Origin: Planctomycetota bacterium
GTDB lineage: Bacteria; Planctomycetota; Planctomycetia; Pirellulales; Pirellulaceae
Direction: 5' to 3'
Length of the DNA stretch: 61,388 bases
Assembly (NCBI GenBank): GCA_027619595.1
Contig: JAQCHP010000011.1
Coordinates: 1-61,388, forward strand
The notes beneath the pieces are model-generated. The model was not told the DNA's origin. It saw only the letters and a program-made list of their open reading frames with translations, and did no database searches. The position numbers and the translations under genes are program-made. Shown one piece after another: positions 17,936 to 27,339 of this stretch (its first letter is position 1; every line of letters begins with the position of its first letter).

Positions 17936-20434
17936 TCAATGTTGAAACAGAAACTCACGCGAACTCATCAGGCTCCAATAGATATCCTCAATCAATTCAC
18001 GGCGTGGCACATCTTCGGATCGGGCGATCTCGTCCGACCAGATTGCGAGCTCGGAGGGAGACGGATTTCGGGCCAGCACCCGTAGATAGGCCTGTGGCAC
18101 GATTTGCATGCGGGACAGAGTACTTTGTACAACTTCTGAGATCCAGCCGCGATCGGCGTGCAGTCTTTGATTGATTGTGTTCCCGTTGTGAATATGCAGA
18201 ACCTGTACCATAGACGGCGTGTTGCTTCGCTCACATTCACAAACAATGTCGCGCGGATTTCTCCCGAACATCGTGAGGAAAGGTGAATAAATGGCAGCGT
18301 CATATAATTGCAATGCTTTCGTGCCTTTGGCATATTCCGCCGTCGTGACGGTGTCCATGCCCATGTCCCCGATCATTGTGAATTCGTCCGGTATTTCGGT
18401 GATCTGATTTACAGCGTCAAGCAGTACTTCGGCCATCATCCGACGTGGATAATAGCGAGCGTAAAACCTGCGATCGGATGCGTTGGCTGGATTTGCGACG
18501 CTGGAACGCTGATACGTTTCAGATTGTAAGATCAGCCGCATGAGCGCCTTGACGTCGAAATCGTGCGAAATCAGATAGTTCGACAGGGCCGAGAGTAGTT
18601 CTTCGTTACTGGCAGGGTTAGAGATTCGCAAGTCATCTACCGGTTCAACCAGCCCCGTCCCCATAAAGTTAGCCCAGATCCGGTTGGTGATTGCCCGAGC
18701 GAAATACGGGTTGTCGTCGGAAGTAAGCCACGCTGCTAAAGCGGTACGACGGTCGCTAGGGTCATTGATCGGCAAGGGCTTCCCGTCGAGCGGACTGGGA
18801 ACCTGCGGCTTTCCTAGTAAGGGCTGAATTAAGTCGCCCCGATCTTCGACGCTAATGGTCAATCCGTCGCCCGACAACGGCGATCGGAACGACGACTTAG
18901 CTCGTACGCGCGCGAACAAATTCGCCATGGCGTAATATTGATCGTTCGTCCATTTTTCTAGTGGGTGGTTGTGGCATTTGGCACAATTAATGGAAAGACC
19001 AAGAAACGCCTGCGATACATTCTCCGCCATGTCTTCGGGTGTACGGTGCAGAGCGTAAAAGTTAGTACTCCCCTGATCGACGCTATCGCCACGAGCGGTA
19101 ACGATCTGCTCGACGATCTGGTTCCACGGAGTATTGTGGGCGACGTGCTGTCGGAGCCACAGGTAGTACGCCTTCACTCCACTCTGTTCGATGCGATGAC
19201 CGTTGATCACAAGCAGATCGCTCCAGCGATACGTCCAATAGTCGACATACTCCGGAGATGCCAAGAGTCTGTCAACCAATTGCGTGCGTTGATCGACCGA
19301 ACGGTCCTGGAGAAACGCGGTGACTTCCTGTTCCGTCGGCAGGCGACCCACCGTATCGATATAGACACGTCGCAAATAGGTGGCGTCATTGGCCCTGGCC
19401 GACGGAGCCAAACACAGTTCCTGCAGCTTTTTCAGGACAAGCGAGTCGATAAAATTGGCCCGGGGAGATTGCGTGTACGTCTCCTGCGGTACTTCGTGGG
19501 GATAGGCGCTCGTTATGTGGGACACCACAATTTGACTGGAGAACCACACACTGATGGCGCCTTCACCGTGTCCGATCACGCGGACTTGTCCGTTTGCATC
19601 GACCTGAGCGACTGATTCCTGGGTGGAAGTGTACTTGGCCCAATGGGTGACGTCCTCGACACGGCCGTCGGAATAGTGAGCTTGTACGAGGAGCGGCTGC
19701 GTGCTGCCGACCGACAGCTGAGCAAGTTCCGGCAAGACCTCGAGGCGCGTCAATTGCGGATCGGTTGTTTCTGGGGGGGTCGCGCCAGCAATGATCCAAT
19801 TGGCAAGTATCTTATAGTCGCGAGACTCGACGTCGAGGCGAAGCCCTCCCTGGTGCGGTACTGCCCCGGTTGGCTTACTGAGCAGCAGGCTTCGCCCTGG
19901 CGCCGAGGGTTCGATTCGTCGACCGCGAGACTCCTCTGTAATGTTAAAATAGTCGCGAAACGGATCGTAACCTCGCAGCGACAAACGAAAGCCCCCTTTG
20001 CCCGCCAAGGCGCCGTGGCATGCACCTTGGTTGCAGCCCGCGCGCGCCAGTACGGGCAGCACGTGGCGTCGAAATTCCCAATCCATGGGTGCGTTTGGCT
20101 GTTGCACCACAATTTCCGCCGTGGCATGCAAGTCGCCGGACTGTGCGTGCAAGGTTGTGCGGCCTTCGCTGAGCGGAATTACAAACCCATCGCGATAGGT
20201 CGCAACCGACGGATTATCGGTGGTCCAGGTCGCGTCCGACGCGTTCCCAACAGCACGCCGACCGTCCATCCATTCGGCCAAGACACGTTGTCGAGCGTCT
20301 TGCCCCTGCAAATGGATACTCCGTGGCAGCACTTGCAGTGTCGTCGGCCCCTCGGCAGCATTTACCTTGGTATCATGGATCGAAAGCAATGCGGCTAGTA
20401 TGAGGGCCGTCAAAAGACTGTGGATCGATGTCAT
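17936..20434 (-). CDS. Exported DUF1549/DUF1553 protein with cytochrome-like and Big2-like regions
   Basis: An 832-residue protein. The signal peptide is MTSIHSLLTALILAALLSIHDTKVNA. A Big2-like beta domain follows, then a CNQGACH motif (CX4CH) in 'VLARAGCNQGACHGALAGKG', a second Ig-like stretch ('GQVRVIGHGEGAISVWF'), DUF1549 with 'YLRRVYIDTVGRLPTEQEV' and NCAKCHNHPLEKW, and DUF1553 with 'AITNRIWANFMGTGLVEPVDDL'. An open frame extends upstream to 20716 inside the DUF1501 gene but has no signal peptide, so ATG 20434 is chosen. No good ribosome site is visible there, which suggests coupling to the DUF1501 gene ending 31 bases upstream. Confidence 0.9.
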   Translation of the reverse strand: MTSIHSLLTALILAALLSIHDTKVNAAEGPTTLQVLPRSIHLQGQDARQRVLAEWMDGRRAVGNASDATWTTDNPSVATYRDGFVIPLSEGRTTLHAQSGDLHATAEIVVQQPNAPMDWEFRRHVLPVLARAGCNQGACHGALAGKGGFRLSLRGYDPFRDYFNITEESRGRRIEPSAPGRSLLLSKPTGAVPHQGGLRLDVESRDYKILANWIIAGATPPETTDPQLTRLEVLPELAQLSVGSTQPLLVQAHYSDGRVEDVTHWAKYTSTQESVAQVDANGQVRVIGHGEGAISVWFSSQIVVSHITSAYPHEVPQETYTQSPRANFIDSLVLKKLQELCLAPSARANDATYLRRVYIDTVGRLPTEQEVTAFLQDRSVDQRTQLVDRLLASPEYVDYWTYRWSDLLVINGHRIEQSGVKAYYLWLRQHVAHNTPWNQIVEQIVTARGDSVDQGSTNFYALHRTPEDMAENVSQAFLGLSINCAKCHNHPLEKWTNDQYYAMANLFARVRAKSSFRSPLSGDGLTISVEDRGDLIQPLLGKPQVPSPLDGKPLPINDPSDRRTALAAWLTSDDNPYFARAITNRIWANFMGTGLVEPVDDLRISNPASNEELLSALSNYLISHDFDVKALMRLILQSETYQRSSVANPANASDRRFYARYYPRRMMAEVLLDAVNQITEIPDEFTMIGDMGMDTVTTAEYAKGTKALQLYDAAIYSPFLTMFGRNPRDIVCECERSNTPSMVQVLHIHNGNTINQRLHADRGWISEVVQSTLSRMQIVPQAYLRVLARNPSPSELAIWSDEIARSEDVPRRELIEDIYWSLMSSREFLFQH

Positions 20435-20465
20435 GGCATGGATTCGCGTCAAGGAAGAAAGCCGA

Positions 20466-21842
20466 TCAAAAGAGCTCGCGTATTTCACGCGTGCCGGAGT
20501 CGACGATAGGAAACGGTCGACCGCCGGGGCCAGGCAGGTGGGAATCCAGGCTGAGCCCCATGCTGTGGAATATCGTCGCCAATACTTCGCCGGGTAAAGT
20601 AGGTCGTTCTGCCGGCACGGCTCCGATCGGATCGCTGGCGCCGATGACACGTCCCCCTTGAACCCCGCCGCCGGCGAAGGTGACGGAAAAACATTGCGGC
20701 CAATGGTCACGGCCACCCGCGGGATTGACCTTGGGTGTCCGACCGAATTCCGCCAAGCCAGCTACCATGGTATCGTCCAGCATGCCTCGTTGAGCAAGAT
20801 CCTCAATGAGCGCACTATAGCCCTGATCGTACATCGGCGCGACAATATTTTTCATTCCCTCAATCGACGTAAACGGTTTCGATCCGTGGATGTCCCACGA
20901 CACGTCGTCAAACACGGTGAGAAACGTATTGACGGTCACAAATCGCACGCCGGCTTCGACGAGCCGTCGAGCCAAGAGGCAACATTGACCAAATCGGTTG
21001 CGACCATAGCGATCTCGTACGCTGTCCTTTTCCTGGGCAAGGTCGAACGCAGCCCGAGCCTGGGGGCTGGCCATCAGGCGATACGCGGATTCGAAATTTT
21101 GTTCCATCAATCGCGCGTCATCGGAGGCTTCAAAGTCTTTCAACTGATTTTCGACGATGCTTCGCAATCGGCGTCGACGGTCGACACGCACGGTCCCTAG
21201 CTCGGCTGGTGGCAGCAAGTCGGGCACGCGAAAGTTGGGCTGAGATGGGTCGGCCATGAGCGCAAAGGGATTGTGCCCCTTTCCCAAAAAGCCGCCGGCC
21301 TGCCCGTTCGGGAGGCTCCCGCCGCCACGCCCCATTAATTCCGGTAGGACCATAAATGGAGGCAGGTCGCTGCGACGTTGGTGAAAGTAGTTCACCACGG
21401 CACCCGCGTGTGGCGTTTCGATCCCTCCAGCAAATTGGCGGCCCGTTTGCATCATCTGCCAACCCGCATCATGCACCGCCGCTCCCGCATGATAACAACT
21501 GCGCACTATCGAGAACTTGTCGGCCACCTCGGCGTGTCGCGGGAGAATTTCAGAGATTTGAATCTCTGGCGAACGGGTGGCGATCGGCCGAAATGGACCG
21601 CGTACCTCCAGCGGCGCCTGGGGCTTCAGGTCAAAGGTATCGAGTTGACTGGGGGCACCCAGGTTAAAAATCATGATACAGGAACGTTGTTCGTGCCCCG
21701 GCTTCACAAGCCCCTGCTCACGGGCCCAGAGGTATTGCGGCAGAGACAGCCCCAAGGCGCCCAACGCTCCTACACGTAAAAAGTCCCGTCGTACTTGCCC
21801 GTCACACGTATTGGCCAGGCCACGCCCGATAAAGTTGATCAT
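20466..21842 (-). CDS. DUF1501 protein with Tat leader
   Basis: A 458-residue protein with the twin-arginine leader VRRDFLRVGALGALGLSLP (about 17-35). It shows the complete DUF1501 series: MIFNLGAPSQLDTFDLKP, the 'SCYHAGAAVHDAGWQMMQTG' segment, 'LLARRLVEAGVRFVTVN', GLAEFGRTP, GRDHWPQCF and the C-terminal 'EVLATIFHSMGLS'. The fold is related to alkaline phosphatase/sulfatase enzymes, but catalytic function is not established for this family. First gene of the unit DUF1501 - DUF1549/1553 - cytochrome-WD40; it is an intact relative of the frameshifted DUF1501 at 8554. Confidence 0.93.
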   Translation of the reverse strand: MINFIGRGLANTCDGQVRRDFLRVGALGALGLSLPQYLWAREQGLVKPGHEQRSCIMIFNLGAPSQLDTFDLKPQAPLEVRGPFRPIATRSPEIQISEILPRHAEVADKFSIVRSCYHAGAAVHDAGWQMMQTGRQFAGGIETPHAGAVVNYFHQRRSDLPPFMVLPELMGRGGGSLPNGQAGGFLGKGHNPFALMADPSQPNFRVPDLLPPAELGTVRVDRRRRLRSIVENQLKDFEASDDARLMEQNFESAYRLMASPQARAAFDLAQEKDSVRDRYGRNRFGQCCLLARRLVEAGVRFVTVNTFLTVFDDVSWDIHGSKPFTSIEGMKNIVAPMYDQGYSALIEDLAQRGMLDDTMVAGLAEFGRTPKVNPAGGRDHWPQCFSVTFAGGGVQGGRVIGASDPIGAVPAERPTLPGEVLATIFHSMGLSLDSHLPGPGGRPFPIVDSGTREIRELF

Positions 21843-22094
21843 TTTCGGCCACTCCAGCCATAGCCTACCTTCAACGAACAGGATAACCCAATCGATTATA
21901 GCATCCCAAACAGGCTAATTGAACGCTAGGCCGCGTGGTGGTCCAGCGACGGTGTTGGTCGAGAACGGGCCAATGTCCAGGTGTGCTCAGCGAATTGGGG
22001 GGCTCACACCGACCGAAGAACTTATTACCATATTCCGACTCGCGATGCCCGTCGTAGAGTTTAGCAACTGACACACCGGAGACGCCGACTCGTT

Positions 22095-23885
22095 ATGGCC
22101 GTTCTGTTACAAATTAAAAACGCTCACAAGAGCTATGGCCACCAAGTCCTGCTCGAAGCTGCGGACGCAATTTTGGTGGACGATGTGAAGGTGGGTTTCG
22201 TGGGCCGTAATGGAGCTGGTAAGTCGACGCTCCTCAGGGTGCTCATGGACGAAGAGGAATTGGACGTCGGCGAAGTCAGTCGCCACCCTAGCCTACGGAT
22301 CGGGTACCTCCGGCAGCACGATCCCTTCCAACCGGGCGAATCGGCGCTCGATTTCCTGATGCGGGACAGTGGCCAACCCGATTGGAAATGCGGTGAAGTT
22401 GCGGGCGAGTTCGAACTGAAGGGTGCTTACCTCGAAGGGCCCGTACATGAACTGTCGGGCGGCTGGCAAACACGTGTGAAGCTTGCCGCTTTATTGCTGC
22501 ACGAACCGACACTGCTACTGCTGGACGAACCGACCAACTTTCTCGATTTACGCACCCAGATTTTGCTGGAACATTTCTTACGCAGCTTTACCAAGGCTTG
22601 CTTGATTGTGTCGCACGATCGAGGATTTCTTCAAGCCACCTGCGATCAAACTTTATCGCTGTCGCTCGGACAACTCACCATGTTCCCGGGCAAGATCGAA
22701 GAGTTTTTGGAATTCCAGCGTGAACGGCAGGAGCATGCAGAACGCGTCAACGCGTCCGTCATGACCAAGAAAAAACATCTCCAGCGATTTATCGACAAGA
22801 ACCGTGCCCGTGCCAGTACGGCCAGCCAAGCCCGATCCAAGTCGAAGCAACTCGAACGACTTGAGCTTACCGAAATTGAGATGGCTGAGCGAACCGCGTC
22901 AATTCGCGCACCGATCGTGGAACCGCGACAGGGGCCCTGTGTCCGCTGTTTGGATCTGGCGATCGGTTACCCCGACCACGAAGTCGCGTCCGATATCAAT
23001 GTGGAAATCGAACACGGTCAGCGTGCGGCCATCGTCGGCGACAATGGCCAGGGAAAGACGACGCTCTTGCGCACGCTCGTCCATTCGCTCACGCCGACAC
23101 AAGGGCAAATACGATGGGGGCACGGTTGTGAGATTGGAACGTATGCCCAGCATGTGTACTCCAGTCTTCCAGCGCACCAAACGGTCCTCGAATACCTCGA
23201 ATACAAGGCGATTCCTGGCACGACCAACCAGGATATCTTGGCGCAAGCCGGCGCCCTGCTGTTCCGGGACTCGCATGTGAAGAAAAAGATTTCGGTGCTG
23301 TCAGGTGGTGAGCGGGCACGGTTGTGTCTGGCAGGCATGTTGCTCGGTAAATACAACATCTTAGTGTTGGACGAACCTGGGAACCATTTGGATGTCGAAA
23401 CGGTCGAAGCATTGGCCCAGGCGTTATTGGCCTATCAAGGGACCGTGATCTTCACCAGCCACGACCGTTACTTCATGCAGCGGATCGCTACGTCCGTAAT
23501 TGAAGTCCGCGACGGTCGCGTGAGAAATTACAGTGGGGATTACGATGCCTATCTATACGCCGTCAACAAAGAGATTGACGAAGGTGAACGTGAGCGGCAC
23601 CGGCAATCGGGTACCCCAACTGCCAAGGCCAAGCCAGTACGCGAACCGAGCGACGTTGGCGGCCGGCGGCCGGAACAAAAAGACCAACGGCGCGCGAGAA
23701 AGGAACTCAGCACCTTGGAAAAGAAAATTGCGCAGCTCGACGAACAGCGGCGAACGATCAATGAACAATTGATGCAGTCGAGCAATTCAACTGAAGCGAT
23801 TCGACTCCACCACGACCTGGAGACGGTCTCTCAACAGTTGCACGAAGCGGAGGAAAGGTGGCTCGAACTGAGCCAACAGCAATAG
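22095..23885 (+). CDS. ABC-F family ATPase
   Basis: A 596-residue soluble protein with two nucleotide-binding domains in one chain and no membrane segments. The Walker A motifs are GRNGAGKS (about 37-44) and GDNGQGKT; the signatures are LSGGWQT and LSGGERA; the Walker B motifs are LLLLDEPTNFLD and LVLDEPGNHLD. The charged linker 'KKKHLQRFIDKNRARAS' and a C-terminal coiled coil (about 525-595, rich in Glu/Gln/Arg) match the Uup/YheS side of the family. ABC-F proteins act on the ribosome in translation or antibiotic protection. The second Walker B has Gly where Thr is usual (EPGNHLD). Divergent from the DUF1501 gene; probably monocistronic. Confidence 0.92.
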   Translation: MAVLLQIKNAHKSYGHQVLLEAADAILVDDVKVGFVGRNGAGKSTLLRVLMDEEELDVGEVSRHPSLRIGYLRQHDPFQPGESALDFLMRDSGQPDWKCGEVAGEFELKGAYLEGPVHELSGGWQTRVKLAALLLHEPTLLLLDEPTNFLDLRTQILLEHFLRSFTKACLIVSHDRGFLQATCDQTLSLSLGQLTMFPGKIEEFLEFQRERQEHAERVNASVMTKKKHLQRFIDKNRARASTASQARSKSKQLERLELTEIEMAERTASIRAPIVEPRQGPCVRCLDLAIGYPDHEVASDINVEIEHGQRAAIVGDNGQGKTTLLRTLVHSLTPTQGQIRWGHGCEIGTYAQHVYSSLPAHQTVLEYLEYKAIPGTTNQDILAQAGALLFRDSHVKKKISVLSGGERARLCLAGMLLGKYNILVLDEPGNHLDVETVEALAQALLAYQGTVIFTSHDRYFMQRIATSVIEVRDGRVRNYSGDYDAYLYAVNKEIDEGERERHRQSGTPTAKAKPVREPSDVGGRRPEQKDQRRARKELSTLEKKIAQLDEQRRTINEQLMQSSNSTEAIRLHHDLETVSQQLHEAEERWLELSQQQ

Positions 23886-24123
23886 CTACTATGACACAAA
23901 CGTCATCGCCGTCCCGCTCGGCACGTCCTTGGGCGGGTAAGTCGTAGTGAAATTTCAACACATTTGAGCGCGCAACTCTCGCTAACGCATTCGGGTTACA
24001 AGGAGAAGAGAAAGAGCCGACTACTCGATAAAGCGCCAACCATGTAACCCACCGCGTAAGCGAGGGATCCAAAGCTCGGACAGGGCCGGGGGGCAGGAAC
24101 CCGTTCGCTCCCTCGCTGCGGTT

Positions 24124-26250
24124 CTACAAGACGGTTGGCAGCCGCTTGACCTGCGTAGCGGAGGGACTCGGTGGTACGGCCGGCATCTCTCCTGGCGCAG
24201 GCGAAATCGGCGTTCCGGACTTAATGTCGGGGGTCGGGATGACCGCCGGAGGCGCCAACAATTCTTCCACTGCGCCCGTTCCTGTGGTCGGGGTGCGATC
24301 CAAGATCAATTGTGGATATCTGCCGCAACTCACCGGCCCCGGTAGCGTCAAACAGTAATTCGATTTCCGCCGGCGAAACCGCTCAGCTTGCTCCGCCGCC
24401 GAAACGTGCGCGTCACTCGACCAAGCAGACTCGGTCAATTCGACACCTAAGTAATCGAGATACGTCCCCCGCAGACGTTGGATGCTCGAGATGGCAAGAT
24501 TATAGTCCACCAGCGAGGCATAGTGATCCAACTCGGCCTCCGAAGCACGCTGAATTGCGCTGAGCACAAATTCCAGAACATAGTCCCCGTAACCGACTTG
24601 CTGTTTTTCAAACACAATTTCCTTCTGTTGATGGGCGGCAATCGCCCGGTTGAGAGTCGACTTGCTCACCACATAAGCGCGTTCGATTTCGGTAAATGCA
24701 CCGCTCAGCTCATTGCTAATTTGATGCTGTTGTTCTTCGTACAGGCTCCTAGCTCGCGACAACTGTAGCTGAGCATTTCGGACGGCGGTATGACCGATGC
24801 GATTTCCGATCGGCGAGGTGTATTGCATGCCCATCGTCCACCCCTGGAGATCGCCTGTCAAAAGGTCATCGAAGGCACTGCCGTTAGGGACGTTTCGGTT
24901 GCCGAACAGGTCGTCGCCGAAACCGAGCCAACGGTAGCGACTGACCAAATCCAGCCGCCCGAGCGTGTAATTTTTGGCCGCAGTCAACTCAAGTTCACGC
25001 CGCTTCACATTCCATTGCTGGCGGCGAAGTTCCGGGCGTCGCACTAGGGCGAGATTGAGCGAGTCTTCCCAGCTGTAGACAGTTTCCACCGTGGTTGGTT
25101 CTTCTGCCGGCCGAATGAGCCTGCCGTCGGTCGCTGGAATGCCCATCAGACGGCGTAGGTTCTGTTCGGCCCGGTAGACCCCCGATCCACCGACGAGCGT
25201 CGTTCCACCAGCCAAGGCTGATGTTCCACTTAATGCGTTCTCTACCGCAGCTTGAGCTTGATAGTAACTCTGCCGTGCTAACGCTTCTTGCTCGGGACCG
25301 TCGGGAACTCCCGGGCGGTTAATCCCACCCACGGCCATCTTACCCTGCTCAGCGCGCCAAGCTTCCAATGCAGCATCACGCGCTGCAATGCGGGCATTTA
25401 GCGTGCGATAAGCGAGATACAGATTCCAGTACGCCCGTTCGACCTCCCATAGATGATCCCGCACGCCAAGTTCAAAATCGGTCAGCGAGATATCAGTATT
25501 AATTCGTGCAACCAACACACCGTTGTAGGTGCCAGGTAACGCATTCGGACCGGCAATACGATTGAAGTTGATTCCCGATCCTTGCAATAAGGGATGGCGA
25601 ACTTCCATTTCAACATTTGTGTTGTACGCACTACGAAACAAGTTCACTGGGGACGTATTCCAATCGTAGTCAGTTGTATTCCGTATCGCGAATTGTGTAC
25701 CGGTCGCGGCCAACTTGCTAATCTGCGTTTGCGATTGACCGGTCACTTGAGCCAACGTGGCAACACCGCCGCCGAAAAACAGATTATTAAACGCCCGTTC
25801 GTTGCGGTTCCAAAAGACACCCGTGGCAAATTGAGCGTCGAAGGCGCTTAAAGCGGCTTGCGTGCCGTTCAAAGGACTCGATTCCTGCAATGCCGGATCG
25901 TAGATCGTGCGTACCGATTCCGGTGCCGTTGTGACACGTCCACCCGAATCACGAATCACGGGACTATTCGCCAGCGTTAGCCGAATGACCTCTTCCAGAG
26001 CCAGTTCCCAGTATTCGTGTTCTTCGGGTCGACGCAGGGTATAGGGAGCCAGGCAATTTTCTTTCCTATCGAAACACGTCGGCTGGACGTCGGGGTACTC
26101 AATTGCAGTCAGCACCGGCTGGTAGGTAGCCCGATCAGCTAGTTTTTTGGCTGGGAGCTGCTTGGACTGCAAGGCGCATCCAGCCAGGGCTGCCAGCAGT
26201 GATACTGCAAGCACGGCAGGTGCCGAGGTGGTACTTCTCGCGTGAGTCAT
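24124..26250 (-). CDS. TolC-family outer-membrane efflux lipoprotein
   Basis: A 708-residue protein with a lipoprotein leader (LAVSLLAALAGC). The body has long amphipathic helical stretches in two homologous halves, with 'LEEVIRLTLANSPVIRD' and 'DSLNLALVRRPELRRQQWNVKRRELELTAAKN', the repeated pattern of outer membrane factors that form the TolC channel. The C-terminal tail is Pro-rich. The open frame continues upstream to 26508; ATG 26250 is chosen because it places the lipobox correctly, and ATG 26280 is an alternative. No membrane-fusion or inner-membrane pump gene is adjacent, so its partner must be elsewhere. Divergent from the gene at 26565. Confidence 0.88.
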   Translation of the reverse strand: MTHARSTTSAPAVLAVSLLAALAGCALQSKQLPAKKLADRATYQPVLTAIEYPDVQPTCFDRKENCLAPYTLRRPEEHEYWELALEEVIRLTLANSPVIRDSGGRVTTAPESVRTIYDPALQESSPLNGTQAALSAFDAQFATGVFWNRNERAFNNLFFGGGVATLAQVTGQSQTQISKLAATGTQFAIRNTTDYDWNTSPVNLFRSAYNTNVEMEVRHPLLQGSGINFNRIAGPNALPGTYNGVLVARINTDISLTDFELGVRDHLWEVERAYWNLYLAYRTLNARIAARDAALEAWRAEQGKMAVGGINRPGVPDGPEQEALARQSYYQAQAAVENALSGTSALAGGTTLVGGSGVYRAEQNLRRLMGIPATDGRLIRPAEEPTTVETVYSWEDSLNLALVRRPELRRQQWNVKRRELELTAAKNYTLGRLDLVSRYRWLGFGDDLFGNRNVPNGSAFDDLLTGDLQGWTMGMQYTSPIGNRIGHTAVRNAQLQLSRARSLYEEQQHQISNELSGAFTEIERAYVVSKSTLNRAIAAHQQKEIVFEKQQVGYGDYVLEFVLSAIQRASEAELDHYASLVDYNLAISSIQRLRGTYLDYLGVELTESAWSSDAHVSAAEQAERFRRRKSNYCLTLPGPVSCGRYPQLILDRTPTTGTGAVEELLAPPAVIPTPDIKSGTPISPAPGEMPAVPPSPSATQVKRLPTVL

Positions 26251-26564
26251 ACATTTTACCGCTATTGGAGATTTGAGCATCTTTGCCAACCCATGCGTCA
26301 CGGAAACAACCCATCCAATCGCTACGTGGCATCGGTACGGCATAAGCCTTGAAATCAGATTTACACCGAGAAGCGTCACAGGCGTTAGGGGCGGTATACT
26401 TTGCCACAGCCGAACGGTTGCCTGGCAGACAGGTAACTGTAACGGTCCCGAAGAATGTGCAAGTCGTTTGGATAGAACTGTCGCTATGCCGAAGATCGTG
26501 ACGAACAAGCAGAGGGAATTCGCCCACGGTGGCGAGCAGTGATGAGGTACAAGGACGCCCCTCT
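26251..26564. other. Divergent intergenic region between the tolC-like gene and the small exported protein
   Basis: About 314 bases that should hold both promoters. No clear operator, repeat or small gene was seen. The upstream extension of the tolC-like frame crosses it without coding features. Confidence 0.4.
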
Positions 26565-27119
26565 ATGACACTATATGACTCGTTGCGATGGCAAAAAAGA
26601 CTCTTTGCGGTTGCGCTCGGATGCCTCATGCTCTACGCAACGCAATCGCTTGCGGTAGAACCGGCGGCCGTGGCTCCTGTTCCGGGACAGGACCTTAGCG
26701 AATCGACGCCTTCTCCTTGCCCGGCACCTGTACAGCTCTCCAAGTGGTTTCGCCAAATTAATACAATTCAGGCCGATATTTCACTTGGTAATCGAGCTGC
26801 TCCCCCAGACTGCTCGGCCGAACTTTTTCAGTCGGGGGGGCATGGCCAGAAAGCGCGTTACGCAGCCGTAACCAACTATTCATGGACGGCGCCCGAGATG
26901 TGGCATCAGCCGCTCTATTTCGACGATGTCCCCTTGGAACAATACGGTCAGACCAAACATCCGCTCATGCAGCCAGCAATCTCGATGGGGCGATTCTTTG
27001 CGACGATTCCGGCCATGCCGTACAAGATGGCAAAAGAACCACCGTTCAGTTGCGTGTCGACGCTCGGTAAATTCCGGCCAGGCAGCTGTACCCCGTGTAC
27101 GCTGCAAGTTCCGCGTTAG
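26565..27119 (+). CDS. Small exported planctomycetal protein of unknown function
   Basis: A 184-residue protein with an N-terminal hydrophobic segment (KRLFAVALGCLMLYATQSLAVEP), probably a signal peptide. The C-terminal half has a pattern that I believe recurs in planctomycetal hypothetical proteins: HQPLYFDDVPLEQYG, MQPAISMGRFFATIPAMPYKMA and RPGSCTPC, with Cys residues that could form disulfides. ATG 26565 is preferred over the longer frame from GTG 26529 because AAGGA lies nine bases upstream (26551-26555). No function assigned. Confidence 0.75.
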   Translation: MTLYDSLRWQKRLFAVALGCLMLYATQSLAVEPAAVAPVPGQDLSESTPSPCPAPVQLSKWFRQINTIQADISLGNRAAPPDCSAELFQSGGHGQKARYAAVTNYSWTAPEMWHQPLYFDDVPLEQYGQTKHPLMQPAISMGRFFATIPAMPYKMAKEPPFSCVSTLGKFRPGSCTPCTLQVPR

Positions 27120-27339
27120 AGCTTTAGCAAAATTCTAAGTTCGCGACCAAGGATATTCTTGAAACCCACAGGGGACCGGCGCGTCCTCCGATGCCAGCCA
27201 TCGCCGCAGTTGCCAGGTTGCGGAAGTTGGATTCGCACGATTGGAACGATTGTACGGAGAAGCGGACGCCAGGGACTCTTCGTTCATAAGGTACGATTGG
27301 GTAAATAACCCGTTCAGTAACCAGTCGCGAATTTTCCCC

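Noticed and set aside
19907-19920. tRNA-like GGTTCGATTC
   Set aside because: It lies inside the DUF1549/1553 coding sequence and has no cloverleaf around it. The similar motif at about 58745 is also within a gene.
24050-24075. GC-rich stretch with CGCGTAAGCGAGGGATC after the ABC-F gene
   Set aside because: It resembles a dispersed planctomycetal intergenic motif, but only one clear copy is in the window, so no repeat is claimed.
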